From: Paraburkholderia diazotrophica
GTDB taxonomy: Bacteria; Pseudomonadota; Gammaproteobacteria; Burkholderiales; Burkholderiaceae
NCBI RefSeq assembly: GCF_900108945.1
Contig: NZ_FNYE01000005.1
Coordinates: 186,001-250,000, forward strand
DNA length: 64,000 nucleotides
Direction: 5' to 3'
Both the position numbers and the translations under genes were made by a program. Of the stretch, positions 53,664 through 63,948 are shown one piece after another; position 1 is the first letter of the stretch; the number at the start of each line of letters is the position of its first letter. Below the pieces are notes generated by a model. That model was given only the letters and a program-made list of their open reading frames with translations. It was not told the DNA's origin and did no database searches.

Positions 53664-55044
53664 CGCGTACGCGCACCCCGCGTCGGCGAGGCGTCGTCGA
53701 TCGCGAGGAGCGGCGCTCGCCGTCGCGCTCGCAGCCGTCATGTCGCTGGCCTTGCCCGAACGCGCGTCGTTCGCAAAGGAATCGAAATCGGAGCCGCGCT
53801 ACTCGTTTGCCGTCATCGGCAGCACGCTGCAAAGTCCCGCCGACGAAGCACAAACGCAGCGGCTCCTCGAGGCGATCGGACGCGAGCCTGACATTTCGTT
53901 CATCGTGTACGACGGCAATCTGAAAAGCGGAAAGGAAACGTGCCGCGACTCGCTGTTCGAGACGCGCCAGACACTGCTCGAAACGTCGAAGCCCGCGCTC
54001 GTTTTCATTCCCGGACAACACGACTGGGCCGACTGCGGCACGGAGGAAGCGGGCGGCTATGACCCCGTCGAACGGCTCGATCTGCTGCGGCAGACGCTCT
54101 TCGCGGATACGTCATCGATGGGGCAGAATCCGATTCCCCTCGCGCGCGAAAGCGAGGTGCTGCGCTTTCGTACGTATCGGGAGAACGTGCGCTGGCAGCT
54201 CGGCGATACCGTGTTCGTCGGCTTGAACGTGCCGGGCCCGAACAATCATTTCCTGTATGCGGGCGGACGCAACGGCGAGTTCGAAGACCGCGTGATCGCG
54301 AATGCGTTCTGGCTGGACCACGCCGCCGAATACGCGAAGCGGCACAACGCGCGCGCGATCGTCGTGCTGCTACAAGGCGACTTCGATCCTGAACGTTACG
54401 AGCGACCCGAGCGCTTCGCGTGGCTGCGCTTCGGCCACAAGGCGAAGCGCGACGGCTTTCTCGAATTCAAGCGCAGCCTCGTGAAGCTGGCCGATAGCTT
54501 TCATGGACCTGTCGTCGTGATTCATCAGGATAACGATCGAATGCACGCGGGCTTCATGATCGATCAACCGCTGCGCAACGATAAGGGCGACCTGGTGACG
54601 AATCTGACGCGCATCGCATTCGCTCCGCGCAATCCCCAGAACCAGTGGATACAGATCGATGCCGATCTTGCGAAACGGCCGGTGTTTCGCGTAAGCGTGC
54701 AGAACGTGCCGAAGAGTTTGCCGCTGCCTGCCGCGCCGGCATTGCCGTCGCATAACGAATACACGGCGCCGCCGATGACGCCTTCGATGCCCGCCGTGCC
54801 GGGCTCCGCCCCCGCATCCGAGTTGCCGCCGATTCTGCCGGAGCCGCCGCGCGCGCCATCGTCCGATACGGGCAACAGCAACGACGGCGGTAACACCAGC
54901 AACGGCACGACATATCGATACGGCCCGCCAGATGCGACAACGGGCGCTTACGCGCCCGCTTCGGGAATTGCCCAACCTTCCGGCGTCTATCCGGGCATCG
55001 GCCCGGGCGCCAACCCTGCTAGTTCAGTGCAGCGTCGGCCGTGA
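53650..55044 (+). CDS. Exported phosphoesterase-like protein
   Basis: The protein (464 residues) has a signal peptide (after an Arg-rich N-region, [17 protein letters not shown]). A calcineurin-like metallophosphoesterase-type domain follows (about 45-310), with [23 protein letters not shown] in the GNHE position, and [11 protein letters not shown]. The C-terminal 110 residues are Pro/Ser/Gly-rich and probably disordered. The first 14 nt overlap the mutS end, so it may be translated from the mutS transcript. Its 3' end overlaps slyD by 21 bp in the convergent direction. Confidence 0.68.
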   Translation: MRITDAYAHPASARRRRSRGAALAVALAAVMSLALPERASFAKESKSEPRYSFAVIGSTLQSPADEAQTQRLLEAIGREPDISFIVYDGNLKSGKETCRDSLFETRQTLLETSKPALVFIPGQHDWADCGTEEAGGYDPVERLDLLRQTLFADTSSMGQNPIPLARESEVLRFRTYRENVRWQLGDTVFVGLNVPGPNNHFLYAGGRNGEFEDRVIANAFWLDHAAEYAKRHNARAIVVLLQGDFDPERYERPERFAWLRFGHKAKRDGFLEFKRSLVKLADSFHGPVVVIHQDNDRMHAGFMIDQPLRNDKGDLVTNLTRIAFAPRNPQNQWIQIDADLAKRPVFRVSVQNVPKSLPLPAAPALPSHNEYTAPPMTPSMPAVPGSAPASELPPILPEPPRAPSSDTGNSNDGGNTSNGTTYRYGPPDATTGAYAPASGIAQPSGVYPGIGPGANPASSVQRRP

Positions 55045-55575
55045 CGGTTCAGCGTCGTCGGCATCGTCTTCGTCATCGTCTTCATCGACGATTTCGAGGC
55101 CGCTCGCGCCGTGCGCATGTTCATGCTGGATTTCATCTTCCGTCGCCTCGCGCACGTCCTTCACCGTGAGCTTGAAACGCAGCGCCATCCCAGCGAGGGG
55201 ATGATTGCCGTCGAGCACGACCTTGTCCTCGGCGACGTCCGTCACCGTGTAGATCAGCGAGTCGAGATCTTCATCGCCTTCTTCAGGCGTGCCTTCGAAC
55301 TGCATACCGACTTCGAGCGGCTCGGGGAAACGGCTGCGCGGCTCGATCTTCACGAGCTCCGGATCGTACTCGCCGAACGCGTCCACCGGCTCCAGCTGGA
55401 TCTGGGTTTCGAAGCCGGGCTCATGGCCGTCGAGCTCTTCCTCGATCTTGGGGAACGTGCCATCATAGCCGCCGTGCAGATAAACCATCGGCTCGTCGCT
55501 TTCCTCGATCAGATTGCCTTGCGCATCCGACAGCTTGTACGCGACCGATACGACGGTGTTCTTTACGATTTTCAT
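55024..55575 (-). CDS. slyD: FKBP-type peptidyl-prolyl isomerase, SlyD-like
   Basis: The 183-residue protein has an FKBP domain with an inserted chaperone flap. It starts KIVKNTVVSVAYKLSDAQG, and DPELVKIEPRSRFPEPLEVG and GNHPLAGMALRFKLTVKDV are typical of SlyD. The tail is very acidic (VDEDDDEDDADDAE) with His in HEHAHG. SlyD proteins help folding and nickel handling; here the metal-binding His tail is short. The start MKIVKN is preferred to one eight codons upstream. Confidence 0.9.
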   Translation of the reverse strand: MKIVKNTVVSVAYKLSDAQGNLIEESDEPMVYLHGGYDGTFPKIEEELDGHEPGFETQIQLEPVDAFGEYDPELVKIEPRSRFPEPLEVGMQFEGTPEEGDEDLDSLIYTVTDVAEDKVVLDGNHPLAGMALRFKLTVKDVREATEDEIQHEHAHGASGLEIVDEDDDEDDADDAEPSRPTLH

Positions 55576-55607
55576 TCGATTCTCCAGATTACGACTCACA
55601 TTATACG

Positions 55608-56855
55608 ATGCCCGTGCGGCCCCCTGACTACCCCGCTGCCAAAGCTTCGGCGCGTACTTCCCCTACTTCCGTTTGCGCTTCGTCGGCACCCTCGCCGGAC
55701 CAGTCCACACCTCTATTAGGCAACCTGACGCCGTCGCAATTCATGCGACGTTACTGGCAGAAAAAGCCCCTTCTGATCCGCCAGGCGATCTCCGACATCG
55801 TCACGCCGCTTGCGCGCGACGAACTGTTCGAACTCGCCGATCAGGACGACGTCGAGTCGCGCCTCATCACGCATTTTCGCAACCGATGGCAGCTCGAGCA
55901 TGGCCCGTTTGCTGCAGACGAATTACCTTCCGTCAAGCAACGTGCGTGGACACTTCTCGTGCAAGGGGTCGATCTGCATAACGACCGCGCACGCGCCTTA
56001 CTTGACCGCTTTCGCTTCGTGCCCGACGCGCGCCTCGACGATCTGATGATTTCGTACGCGACGGACGGCGGCGGCGTCGGTCCTCACTTCGATTCCTACG
56101 ACGTCTTTCTGCTGCAGGTTCATGGCAAGCGACGCTGGCGCATTGGCGCGCAGCGCGATCTGTCGTTGCAGCCGGGCCTGCCGTTGAAAGTCCTCCAACA
56201 CTTCGAGCCGGAAGAGGATTGGGTGCTGGAGCCAGGAGACATGCTTTACCTGCCGCCGCATATCGCGCATGACGGTGTCGCGCAAGGCGAATGCATGACC
56301 TGCTCGATCGGTTTTCGCGCCCCCTCTACGAGCGAACTGGCTGCGCAGTTCCTCTATTACCTCGCCGAACGCGGTGAGGCACATGCGTCGCCGAATGGTT
56401 CCGCGCTCTATCGCGATCCGCAGCAACCCGCTGTCGAACGCCCGGCGGAACTGCCTCCCGCGTTGGTCAACCGCGTGGGCGCGATCCTTGCCGGCGTCGA
56501 CTGGAGCGACAAGGACGTCTCGTCGTTCCTCGGCACGTATCTGAGCGAGCCGAAGCCGAGCGTCGTGTTCGATCCGCCCGAACGCCCGCTCGATGAAGCG
56601 CGTTTCATCAGCCGCGCGATCAAGGAAGGCGTGCGGCTCGACCGTAAAACCGTGCTGCTTTACGACAACCGCTCTTATTATCTAAATGGAGAAGAAAGCA
56701 GGCTTGCAGGCGTGAAAAAATGGGTGATTGAACTCGCCGACAACCGCTCTCTGAGTGCGAAACGCTTTGTAACACTCTCACCACAATCGTCGGTGACAGC
56801 ACTACTTCACGAGTGGTATCGTGCGGGCTGGATACAGATGGGTGAACTGCGATAA
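55608..56855 (+). CDS. JmjC-type cupin ribosomal oxygenase (YcfD/RoxA-like)
   Basis: The protein (415 residues) has a JmjC fold with the iron site H-x-D in GVGPHFDSYDVFLLQVHG and the second His in LPPHIAHDG. The NLTPSQFMRRYWQKKPLLIR start is typical of YcfD, which hydroxylates an Arg of ribosomal protein L16 using 2-oxoglutarate and oxygen. A C-terminal winged-helix dimerisation part follows. It is divergent from slyD with only 32 bp between. Confidence 0.88.
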   Translation: MPVRPPDYPAAKASARTSPTSVCASSAPSPDQSTPLLGNLTPSQFMRRYWQKKPLLIRQAISDIVTPLARDELFELADQDDVESRLITHFRNRWQLEHGPFAADELPSVKQRAWTLLVQGVDLHNDRARALLDRFRFVPDARLDDLMISYATDGGGVGPHFDSYDVFLLQVHGKRRWRIGAQRDLSLQPGLPLKVLQHFEPEEDWVLEPGDMLYLPPHIAHDGVAQGECMTCSIGFRAPSTSELAAQFLYYLAERGEAHASPNGSALYRDPQQPAVERPAELPPALVNRVGAILAGVDWSDKDVSSFLGTYLSEPKPSVVFDPPERPLDEARFISRAIKEGVRLDRKTVLLYDNRSYYLNGEESRLAGVKKWVIELADNRSLSAKRFVTLSPQSSVTALLHEWYRAGWIQMGELR

Positions 56856-57086
56856 GATTCGCTCCGCTGTTATACCGTATAGCGAAAAATTGTCTGAGAA
56901 AGACAACGTATTGGCCCCGGATTTGTCGACGGTCGATACGAAAGTGCATATAATTTCCGCCCAAGCCGTAGGGAAGATTCACGCTCATGAAGTGCGGTCT
57001 CCACCAGCGGCCCAGGTCGGTGTTGGAGCACATTACCGGTATTATTTTGCGCTGTTGCTTACCTTTAACCATAAAAGGACGTGATC

Positions 57087-57362
57087 ATGAAGAAATCCCT
57101 CCTCGTAGCATCCCTGTTGGCAGCTGTGGCACTGGCTGCATGCAACAAGAGCAGCGACCAGGCAGCTGCCCCGGCTAGCGACGCTGCTGCCGCATCGGCA
57201 CCGGCTGCCGCTGCTTCGGATACGGGCGCTGCTGCTTCGGGCGCTGCTGCTGCGAGCGAAGCCCCCGCTTCGGCACCGGCTGCTGCTGCTTCGGACGCAG
57301 GCGCTGCTGCTTCGGAAGGTGCTGCATCGGCAGCTGCTCCGGCTTCGGGCGCAAGCCAGTAA
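57087..57362 (+). CDS. Small alanine-rich lipoprotein
   Basis: This 91-residue protein has signal peptide MKKSLLVASLLAAVALAAC, where the final Cys is the lipidation site. After NKSSDQ the rest is almost only Ala, Ser, Pro, Gly, with a roughly 30-residue unit (AAASD-GAAAS type) repeated twice. Function is unknown; it may be a flexible cell-envelope tether. A ribosome-binding AAAGGA lies 8 nt before the ATG, and a terminator follows. Confidence 0.78.
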   Translation: MKKSLLVASLLAAVALAACNKSSDQAAAPASDAAAASAPAAAASDTGAAASGAAAASEAPASAPAAAASDAGAAASEGAASAAAPASGASQ

Positions 57363-57434
57363 GCTGTAGCACAGGGTTCGTCCTCAGGGCGAAAACTGCA
57401 ACGGGAGGTCCGCAGGGCTTCCCGGGCAAAAAAC

Positions 57435-57470
57435 AAAACGCCACGGATTTCAGTCCGTGGCGTTTTGTTT
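57435..57470. terminator. Terminator between lipoprotein and dinG-like genes
   Basis: A 13-bp stem (AAAACGCCACGGA/TCCGTGGCGTTTT) with a TTTCAG loop is followed by T-rich sequence on the plus strand and preceded by an A-run. It can act in both directions. Confidence 0.88.
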
Positions 57471-57641
57471 TATGCGTCGTCTTTTATATCGAGATTATTT
57501 CGCTTGCACGTATTCGATGCATTTCGACTTGTATTTGAACTGGAAGTGAATTCAAAACAGCGACGCGTCGAATTGCCTTCGTCGCAATTACGCGCCCGTT
57601 GCATCGGCAACATCGAGTATCGATGCAACGCGCGTCTCGCT

Positions 57642-59936
57642 TCACTGAGTCTGCGCGTTCTCTTCGAAGAACTCCCGCACCACATCGAGTTCCCGCGTCC
57701 GCTTGAAGGGTGGCAGACTTTGCCATATACGGCGTCCATACGGTTTGTCGACAAGGCGCGTATCGCAGATCATCAGCACGCCGCGATCGGTCTCCGAGCG
57801 AATCAGACGCCCCGCGCCCTGCTTGAGCGTAATGACAGCCTGCGGCAGTTGGTGAACGGCAAACGGGCTCAAGCCTTTCTTCGTCAACGCATCGAGCCGC
57901 GCTGACAACACGGGGTCGTCGGGCGGCGCGAACGGCAGCTTGTCGATGATCACAAGCGACAGCGCATCGCCGCGCACGTCGACGCCTTCCCAGAAGCTCT
58001 GACTGCCCACCAGAATCGCATTGCCGTACGAACGGAAACGATCGAGCAGTTCCGTGCGGCTCGCATCGCCCTGCACGAGCAGCGGCATGTTCCAGCCGCG
58101 CGATTCGATGACGTCGCGCAGCTTCGACGCAATGCGATCGACCGCGCGCAGCGTCGTGCACAGCATGAACACGCCGCCACCCGACGCTTCGATCGCCGGC
58201 AACGCGGCGTCGAACACAGCGTCGGTGAACGTGGGCGACGACGGCTGCGGCAGGTTGCGCGGCACGTACAGCAGGCCCTGCGTGCCGTAGTCGAACGGAC
58301 TGGGCAGCGTCATCGAGCGACGCGCGTTCAGGCCCATCTGCGCCGCATAGTGCGTGAAGTCGCCGCGCACGGAAAGCGTCGCCGACGTGAAGACCCACGC
58401 GCGCGGCACGCCCGCACGCTGCTTCGCGAAGATCGGCGCGACCGACAGCGGCGTCTCATGCAGTTGCACGGTATGCGAGAACACTTCGATCCACCGAACC
58501 TTCTCGTTAGGATCATTCGCATCGCTCGCCTGCGACGCCGAACCGGACGCCGCATCGCGCTCGGTCGCGGTCGGCGGCGTCGTCCAGCCCGCCAGCATGT
58601 CCTGCAACTCGCGCGCGCGACGCAACAGCGCCCCCAGCGACTCGGCTCGCTCCGATTGCCCCGCCAGCGCACTGGCGAGCGCATCGAGTTCGGTTTCGAC
58701 GGCTTCGAGCGCGGGGAACAGCGGATGATCGTTAGGCAGTTGCCCGATCGACAGACGCACCGAATCTTCCTTGAACGCGAGCCGCACATCACGCGCCGAG
58801 CGTTCGAGCGCCGCGCCGAGCTTCACCCAGTCGACGGCATCGCGCGCGTGGCCGAGGCCTTCGGCGACCGAGTCGCGCGCGAGTTCGAGGAACTGCGTCG
58901 TCGAAAGCGTTTCGCCGAAAAAGAGCGTCGCGGTTTCGGGCAGCTGATGCGCTTCGTCGAAGATGACCGTGTTCGCTGTCGGCAGCAGCTCGGCCATGCC
59001 CGTGTCGCGCAACATGATGTCGGCGAAAAACAGATGGTGATTGACGACGACGATATCGGCCTGCTGCGCCTCGCGGCGTGCCTGCATCACGAAGCAGTCC
59101 TTGTAATGCGGACACTCCTGGCCGAGGCAGTTGTCGCGCGTCGACGTCACCATCGACCACACGGCCGCCGTCTCCGGCACACTCGCGAGTTCGGCCTTGT
59201 CGCCTGTGCGCGTGATCTTCGCAAAGCGGACGATGTCCTGCAGATATGACGTTTCTTGCCGCGACGGCAGACGTCCGTTGTCCGCCGTGCGTTGCAGATA
59301 GTAGTGGCACAGATAGTTCGCGCGGCCCTTCAGCATCGCGACGGTGACGGGCACTGCGAGCGCATCGCGCACGGTCGGAATGTCGCGCTGATAGAGCTGG
59401 TCCTGCAAGTGCTTCGTGCCCGTCGACACGATGACCTTGCCGCCCCACAGCATCGCGGGCACGAGGTACGCGTAGGTCTTGCCCGTGCCCGTCCCGGCTT
59501 CGACGATCAGCGTGTTTTCGCCACCGTCCACATTGGCGTCCGTCGGCGCCGCGTCGTCCGGCGCTGCCGCCGATGCGGATGCCGACGACTGCTGCAGCCG
59601 CCGCGCCGGGCGCTTCTGCGCTTCGAACATCGCGGGCTCGGGCATCGCGCGGCCCGACGCTTCCATCGCGGCCGCAACGGCGCGTGACATCTCGATCTGC
59701 GACGCGCGCGGGCGGTAGCCGTCGATCTGACGGGCGAGCAGCCCGTCGGCGGCGAAGATATCGGCGAGTTCGGACGAGTGCTTGTGACTCAGCGACGCGG
59801 CCAGCGCGCCGCCGCCCGCTGCGGGTTTCCCGGCGCGCTCGTCGCGTGCGGGCGCGTCGTCGGCGGGCGTCGCGCGCGAAGAAGATTGAAGCGGTGAATT
59901 CAAGGCAAGCGTTTCCTGCAAAATCGGGCGCGCCAC
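57642..59936 (-). CDS. ATP-dependent DNA helicase, DinG/YoaA family
   Basis: The protein (764 residues) is an XPD-like superfamily 2 helicase. It has Walker A in EAGTGTGKTYAYL, a DEAH box in VIFDEAHQLPE, and four Cys that would hold an iron-sulfur cluster (NYLCHYY, then DNCLGQECPHYKDCF). The C-terminal helicase motifs include GSQSFWEGVDVRGD and QGAGRLIRS. Such helicases unwind D-loops, R-loops and damaged DNA. About 65 N-terminal residues are low complexity, so a later start is possible. Confidence 0.9.
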   Translation of the reverse strand: MARPILQETLALNSPLQSSSRATPADDAPARDERAGKPAAGGGALAASLSHKHSSELADIFAADGLLARQIDGYRPRASQIEMSRAVAAAMEASGRAMPEPAMFEAQKRPARRLQQSSASASAAAPDDAAPTDANVDGGENTLIVEAGTGTGKTYAYLVPAMLWGGKVIVSTGTKHLQDQLYQRDIPTVRDALAVPVTVAMLKGRANYLCHYYLQRTADNGRLPSRQETSYLQDIVRFAKITRTGDKAELASVPETAAVWSMVTSTRDNCLGQECPHYKDCFVMQARREAQQADIVVVNHHLFFADIMLRDTGMAELLPTANTVIFDEAHQLPETATLFFGETLSTTQFLELARDSVAEGLGHARDAVDWVKLGAALERSARDVRLAFKEDSVRLSIGQLPNDHPLFPALEAVETELDALASALAGQSERAESLGALLRRARELQDMLAGWTTPPTATERDAASGSASQASDANDPNEKVRWIEVFSHTVQLHETPLSVAPIFAKQRAGVPRAWVFTSATLSVRGDFTHYAAQMGLNARRSMTLPSPFDYGTQGLLYVPRNLPQPSSPTFTDAVFDAALPAIEASGGGVFMLCTTLRAVDRIASKLRDVIESRGWNMPLLVQGDASRTELLDRFRSYGNAILVGSQSFWEGVDVRGDALSLVIIDKLPFAPPDDPVLSARLDALTKKGLSPFAVHQLPQAVITLKQGAGRLIRSETDRGVLMICDTRLVDKPYGRRIWQSLPPFKRTRELDVVREFFEENAQTQ

Positions 59937-59972
59937 GAACTGAACGCGGCCGGCGCCTGCCGGGCCGCTGTA

Positions 59973-60191
59973 TCAGCTGCGCGCTTCCGGTTCAAGCTGC
60001 AATTGCAGCAAGATGATGGTGTCCTTGACCTTGAGTTTGCGCTTTTTCAGGCGCTGTATCTCAAGGTCGTCGATGCCGGGTTCCTCGGACATCCTGTCGA
60101 TCAACCGATCAAGTCCGCTGTGCTCCGATTCGAGTTGCAGAATGCGGTCGCGCAGTGTGTCCGAGTTGATGACGCGATGATGATCGCGCAT
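59973..60191 (-). CDS. YdcH-like DUF465 protein
   Basis: The 72-residue protein is a helical hairpin with the DUF465 pattern: LRDRILQLESEHSGLDRLID, then DDLEIQRLKKRKLKVKD. This is common as a small protein of unknown function in Proteobacteria. It lies 36 bp upstream of the DinG-like gene and may share its transcript. Confidence 0.85.
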   Translation of the reverse strand: MRDHHRVINSDTLRDRILQLESEHSGLDRLIDRMSEEPGIDDLEIQRLKKRKLKVKDTIILLQLQLEPEARS

Positions 60192-60305
60192 GCTCGCCTC
60201 CTCTTTCGAAATGGCGAAGGCCGCGTCGTGCAGTCGCTCCGCTCGAGGTTGCTGTCCGGCCTGAAACGCGTTACGGCTGATGATGCTCGCTGCTTACTGC
60301 TGCGG

Positions 60306-61337
60306 TTACTGCTGCGGTTGCTGCTTCTGTTGCTGGTCGAGTTGCTGTTGCTGCTTCGCCTGCTCTTCCTGCTTCTGTTTGGCCTTCTCGGCGGCCTGCT
60401 TCTGGCGTGCCTCGACGTCGGCCTTGTGCTGCGTGGCTTCGCTCTGCTTCTGCTCGAAGCGCTGCTGCTTCTCAGCACGCTCCTGCGCCTTCTGCGCGGC
60501 CTGCTGATGCGCCTGGTCGAGCTTGCGCTGGAAGTCGGCCTGCTTCGCGTCATAGGCCTTCTGGTTCGCCGCCGCCTGCGATGGCGAGATGCCCCGCTGC
60601 GCCTGATCGATCGCGTGCTGTTGCTGCTTCTGCTGATACGCCTTCTCGTTCGCGGCGCGCTGCGGCGCCTCCGCTTCGCGCTGCGCCTGGCTCAACTGAT
60701 GCTGGCGCTGCTTCTCGTCGTAAGCCTGCGCGTTGCGCGCGTCCTGCGCGGCGCGCGCGGGCGCGTCGGCCTCGTTTTGCGCGCGCTTGATCGCCGCCTG
60801 CTCGTCGCGTTGACGTGCATGCTCGACGCGCTTTTCGTCGTCGAGCGCGAGCTGTTCCTTGCGGATATCGGCAGCGACGACGCGCATGTCGTCACGTGCC
60901 GAGTTCAGGCAGTGATTGACGAAAAACTTGCTATAACAATTGTGCTGCGCAACGGCGTAACGGTAGTTGTTCTCCGCCGTACGGGCATCGAGCGCTTTTT
61001 GCCGCGCGTCGAAGTCGTTCGCTGCGGGAGGTTGCGAGCCTGCATCCGTACGCTTCGCCGGCACGCCCGATGCACCGGCGGGCATCCCCGCATCGGCAGT
61101 GGCATCCGATGCGGCAACGATGCTAGGTGCCGCCGCGGAAGTCTGCTGTGCGAACGCCGGCATAGCGACGGCAAATGAAAGCGACGCCGCAACCGCAATG
61201 CGACGGGCGATAGCGGCGAACCCGAAGGCAATCGGAGCAATCTGTGGCCCGAAGACGGGCGATGCGAGCGGAGATCGGCGTGGAGATCCGGGCGAAATGC
61301 GGGAGGTCGGCAACGTCGTAGATGGGCAACGGAACAT
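60306..61337 (-). CDS. Exported glutamine-rich coiled-coil protein
   Basis: The protein (about 343 residues) has a signal peptide ending near AMPAFAQQ after a long N-region. A conserved Cys pair follows ([12 protein letters not shown], about 134-144). Then about 190 residues rich in Gln, Ala, Lys and Glu form a long coiled coil with units such as [20 protein letters not shown]. It resembles exported coiled-coil proteins of unknown function in Burkholderia. The true start may be later than the first ATG. It is divergent from tex. Confidence 0.65.
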   Translation of the reverse strand: MFRCPSTTLPTSRISPGSPRRSPLASPVFGPQIAPIAFGFAAIARRIAVAASLSFAVAMPAFAQQTSAAAPSIVAASDATADAGMPAGASGVPAKRTDAGSQPPAANDFDARQKALDARTAENNYRYAVAQHNCYSKFFVNHCLNSARDDMRVVAADIRKEQLALDDEKRVEHARQRDEQAAIKRAQNEADAPARAAQDARNAQAYDEKQRQHQLSQAQREAEAPQRAANEKAYQQKQQQHAIDQAQRGISPSQAAANQKAYDAKQADFQRKLDQAHQQAAQKAQERAEKQQRFEQKQSEATQHKADVEARQKQAAEKAKQKQEEQAKQQQQLDQQQKQQPQQ

Positions 61338-61498
61338 GCCTGAAATTCTATCACCCCACGGTTGAGCGCTCGGCCATTTATGGCAAAATGCCCCGCTCCA
61401 GAAGCTTTCACGAGCTTCAGCGACCTTTCAGCAATCCGGCCGCCTTGCCTGCGCGCAGGTGGGCCACCAGTCGAATCCGGCAGGAACATCAAGACCCT

Positions 61499-63835
61499 AT
61501 GACGGACACCGTAGCACTCAAGATCGTACAGCGCATTGCCGAAGAATTGACCGTCCAGCCGCGCCAGGTCGCGGCCGCGGTGGGACTACTCGATGAGGGA
61601 GCGACCGTTCCATTCATCGCCCGATACCGGAAGGAAGTCACCGGCAATCTCGACGACACGCAACTGCGCACGCTCGAAGAACGCCTGCTGTATCTGCGCG
61701 AACTCGAAGACCGCCGCGCCGCGATCATCGCGAGCATCGACGAACAGGGCAAGCTGACGGACGAGCTGCGCGCCGCGATCGAAGGCGCCGACAGCAAGCA
61801 GGTGCTCGAAGATCTCTATCTGCCGTACAAGCCGAAGCGCCGCACGCGTGCGCAGATCGCCCGCGAGGCCGGCCTGCAGCCGCTCGCCGACGCGCTGCTC
61901 GCGAACCCGCTGCTCGATCCGCAGACGGAAGCCGCGCAATACGTCGATGCCGAGAAAGGCGTCGCCGATATCAAGGCTGCACTCGACGGCGCGCGCGACA
62001 TCCTCTCGGAGCAGTTCGGCGAAACGGCCGAACTGCTCGGCAAGCTGCGCGACTATCTGTTCAACCAGGGCGTGTTGGTGTCGGCCGTGGTGGAAGGCAA
62101 GGAAGGCGAAGAAGGCGAGAAATTCCGCGACTACTACGACTATTCGGAAACGATCCGCACGGTGCCGTCGCACCGCGCGCTCGCTCTTTTCCGCGGCCGC
62201 AATGCAGGCGTCCTGATGATCAAGCTCGGCCTGGGTGAAGAGCTCGACGCGCAGGTGCCGCATCCGGGTGAAGCGATGATCGCGCGCCACTTCGGCATCG
62301 CGAATCAGGGCCGTCCCGCCGACAAGTGGCTCTCGGACGTGTGCCGCTGGTGCTGGCGCGTGAAGGTGCAGCCGCACATAGAAAACGAACTGCTGACGAA
62401 TCTGCGCGAGGAAGCCGAAAGCGAAGCGATCCGCGTGTTCGCACGCAATCTGAAGGATCTGCTGCTTGCCGCGCCGGCGGGCCCGAAGGCCGTGATCGGC
62501 CTCGACCCGGGTCTGCGCACGGGCGTGAAAGTCGCCGTCGTCGATCGCACGGGCAAGCTGCTCGCCACCGATACGATCTACCCGCACGAGCCGCGCCGCG
62601 ACTGGGACGGCTCGCTCGCGAAGCTCGCGCGCATCGCCGCGCAGACGCAAGCCGAACTGATCAGCATCGGCAACGGCACGGCATCGCGCGAGACGGACAA
62701 GCTCGCGAGCGAACTGATCTCGCGCCATCCTGAGCTGAAGCTGCAGAAGATCGTCGTGTCGGAAGCGGGCGCTTCCGTCTACTCGGCGTCGGAACTGGCG
62801 GCGAAGGAATTCCCGGAACTGGACGTGTCGCTGCGGGGCGCGGTGTCGATCGCGCGCCGTCTGCAGGACCCGCTCGCCGAACTCGTGAAGATCGAGCCGA
62901 AGGCGATCGGCGTCGGCCAGTATCAGCACGACGTGAACCAGCGCGAACTCGCGCGCTCGCTCGATGCCGTCGTCGAGGACTGCGTGAACGCGGTGGGCGT
63001 GGATGCGAACACGGCTTCCGTCGCACTGCTCGCGCGCGTGTCCGGCCTGAACGCAACGCTCGCGCGCAACATCGTCGATTACCGTGACGCGAACGGTCCC
63101 TTCCCGACGCGCGATCATCTGCGCAAGGTGCCGCGTCTCGGCGACAAGACGTTCGAGCAGGCCGCGGGCTTTCTGCGCATCAACGGTGGGGAGAATCCGC
63201 TCGACCGCTCGTCGGTGCACCCGGAAGCGTATCCCGTCGTCGAACGGATGCTCGCGAAGATCAGCAAGAGCATCGGCGAAGTACTCGGCAATCGCGACGC
63301 GCTCGGCAAACTGTCGCCCACCGAGTTCGTAGACGATCGCTTCGGTCTGCCGACCGTGCGTGACATTCTCTCCGAGCTCGAAAAGCCCGGCCGCGACCCG
63401 CGCCCCGAGTTCAAAACGGCGACCTTCCGCGAAGGCGTTGAGAAGATTTCGGACCTGTCGCCCGGCATGGTGCTCGAAGGCGTCGTGACGAACGTGGCCG
63501 CGTTTGGCGCGTTCATCGATATCGGCGTGCATCAGGATGGTCTCGTGCACGTATCGGCGATGTCGACGAAGTTCATCAAGGACCCGCACGAAGTCGTGAA
63601 GGCGGGGCAAATCGTCAAGGTGAAGGTGCTCGAAGTCGATGTGAAGCGCCAGCGCATTTCGCTGACGATGCGTCTCGACGACGACTTCTCGCCGGCTCCG
63701 GCCGCACGCGCAGGCGGCCAGCAGGAGCGCGGCGGCATGGGCGGTCGTGCGGGCGGCGGACGTCCGCAACAGCGCTCGCGCGAACAGGAGCCTGTCAACG
63801 CGATGGCGGCCGCGTTTGCGAAGCTGAAGCGTTAA
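61499..63835 (+). CDS. tex: Tex-like transcription accessory / S1 RNA-binding protein
   Basis: The protein (778 residues) is full length for Tex. It has the N-terminal helical domain ([19 protein letters not shown]), a YqgF-like RNase H fold ([19 protein letters not shown]), helix-hairpin-helix motifs ([20 protein letters not shown]), and a C-terminal S1 domain (about 650-720, [20 protein letters not shown]). A Gly/Arg/Gln-rich tail ends it. Tex binds nucleic acid and affects transcription; the eukaryotic relative is Spt6. A terminator follows at 63917. Confidence 0.95.
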   Translation: MTDTVALKIVQRIAEELTVQPRQVAAAVGLLDEGATVPFIARYRKEVTGNLDDTQLRTLEERLLYLRELEDRRAAIIASIDEQGKLTDELRAAIEGADSKQVLEDLYLPYKPKRRTRAQIAREAGLQPLADALLANPLLDPQTEAAQYVDAEKGVADIKAALDGARDILSEQFGETAELLGKLRDYLFNQGVLVSAVVEGKEGEEGEKFRDYYDYSETIRTVPSHRALALFRGRNAGVLMIKLGLGEELDAQVPHPGEAMIARHFGIANQGRPADKWLSDVCRWCWRVKVQPHIENELLTNLREEAESEAIRVFARNLKDLLLAAPAGPKAVIGLDPGLRTGVKVAVVDRTGKLLATDTIYPHEPRRDWDGSLAKLARIAAQTQAELISIGNGTASRETDKLASELISRHPELKLQKIVVSEAGASVYSASELAAKEFPELDVSLRGAVSIARRLQDPLAELVKIEPKAIGVGQYQHDVNQRELARSLDAVVEDCVNAVGVDANTASVALLARVSGLNATLARNIVDYRDANGPFPTRDHLRKVPRLGDKTFEQAAGFLRINGGENPLDRSSVHPEAYPVVERMLAKISKSIGEVLGNRDALGKLSPTEFVDDRFGLPTVRDILSELEKPGRDPRPEFKTATFREGVEKISDLSPGMVLEGVVTNVAAFGAFIDIGVHQDGLVHVSAMSTKFIKDPHEVVKAGQIVKVKVLEVDVKRQRISLTMRLDDDFSPAPAARAGGQQERGGMGGRAGGGRPQQRSREQEPVNAMAAAFAKLKR

Positions 63836-63916
63836 GCGCGCGCTTTCGAAGATCGGCGGCATCGTATCTCGCTGCCGCCGATGGTATCGAAGCCACCGCG
63901 CAGAACAACGAAAGCA

Positions 63917-63948
63917 AAAGGCCCACGCATGTAAATGCGTGGGCCTTT
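63917..63948 (+). terminator. Rho-independent terminator after tex
   Basis: A 14-bp stem (AAAGGCCCACGCAT/ATGCGTGGGCCTTT) with a GTAA loop is followed by GTCTTTG. It is usable in both directions. Confidence 0.85.

Noticed and set aside
61586..63862. 758-codon leftward frame opposite tex
   Set aside because: It is a shadow frame with no recognisable domain; tex is full length on the other strand.
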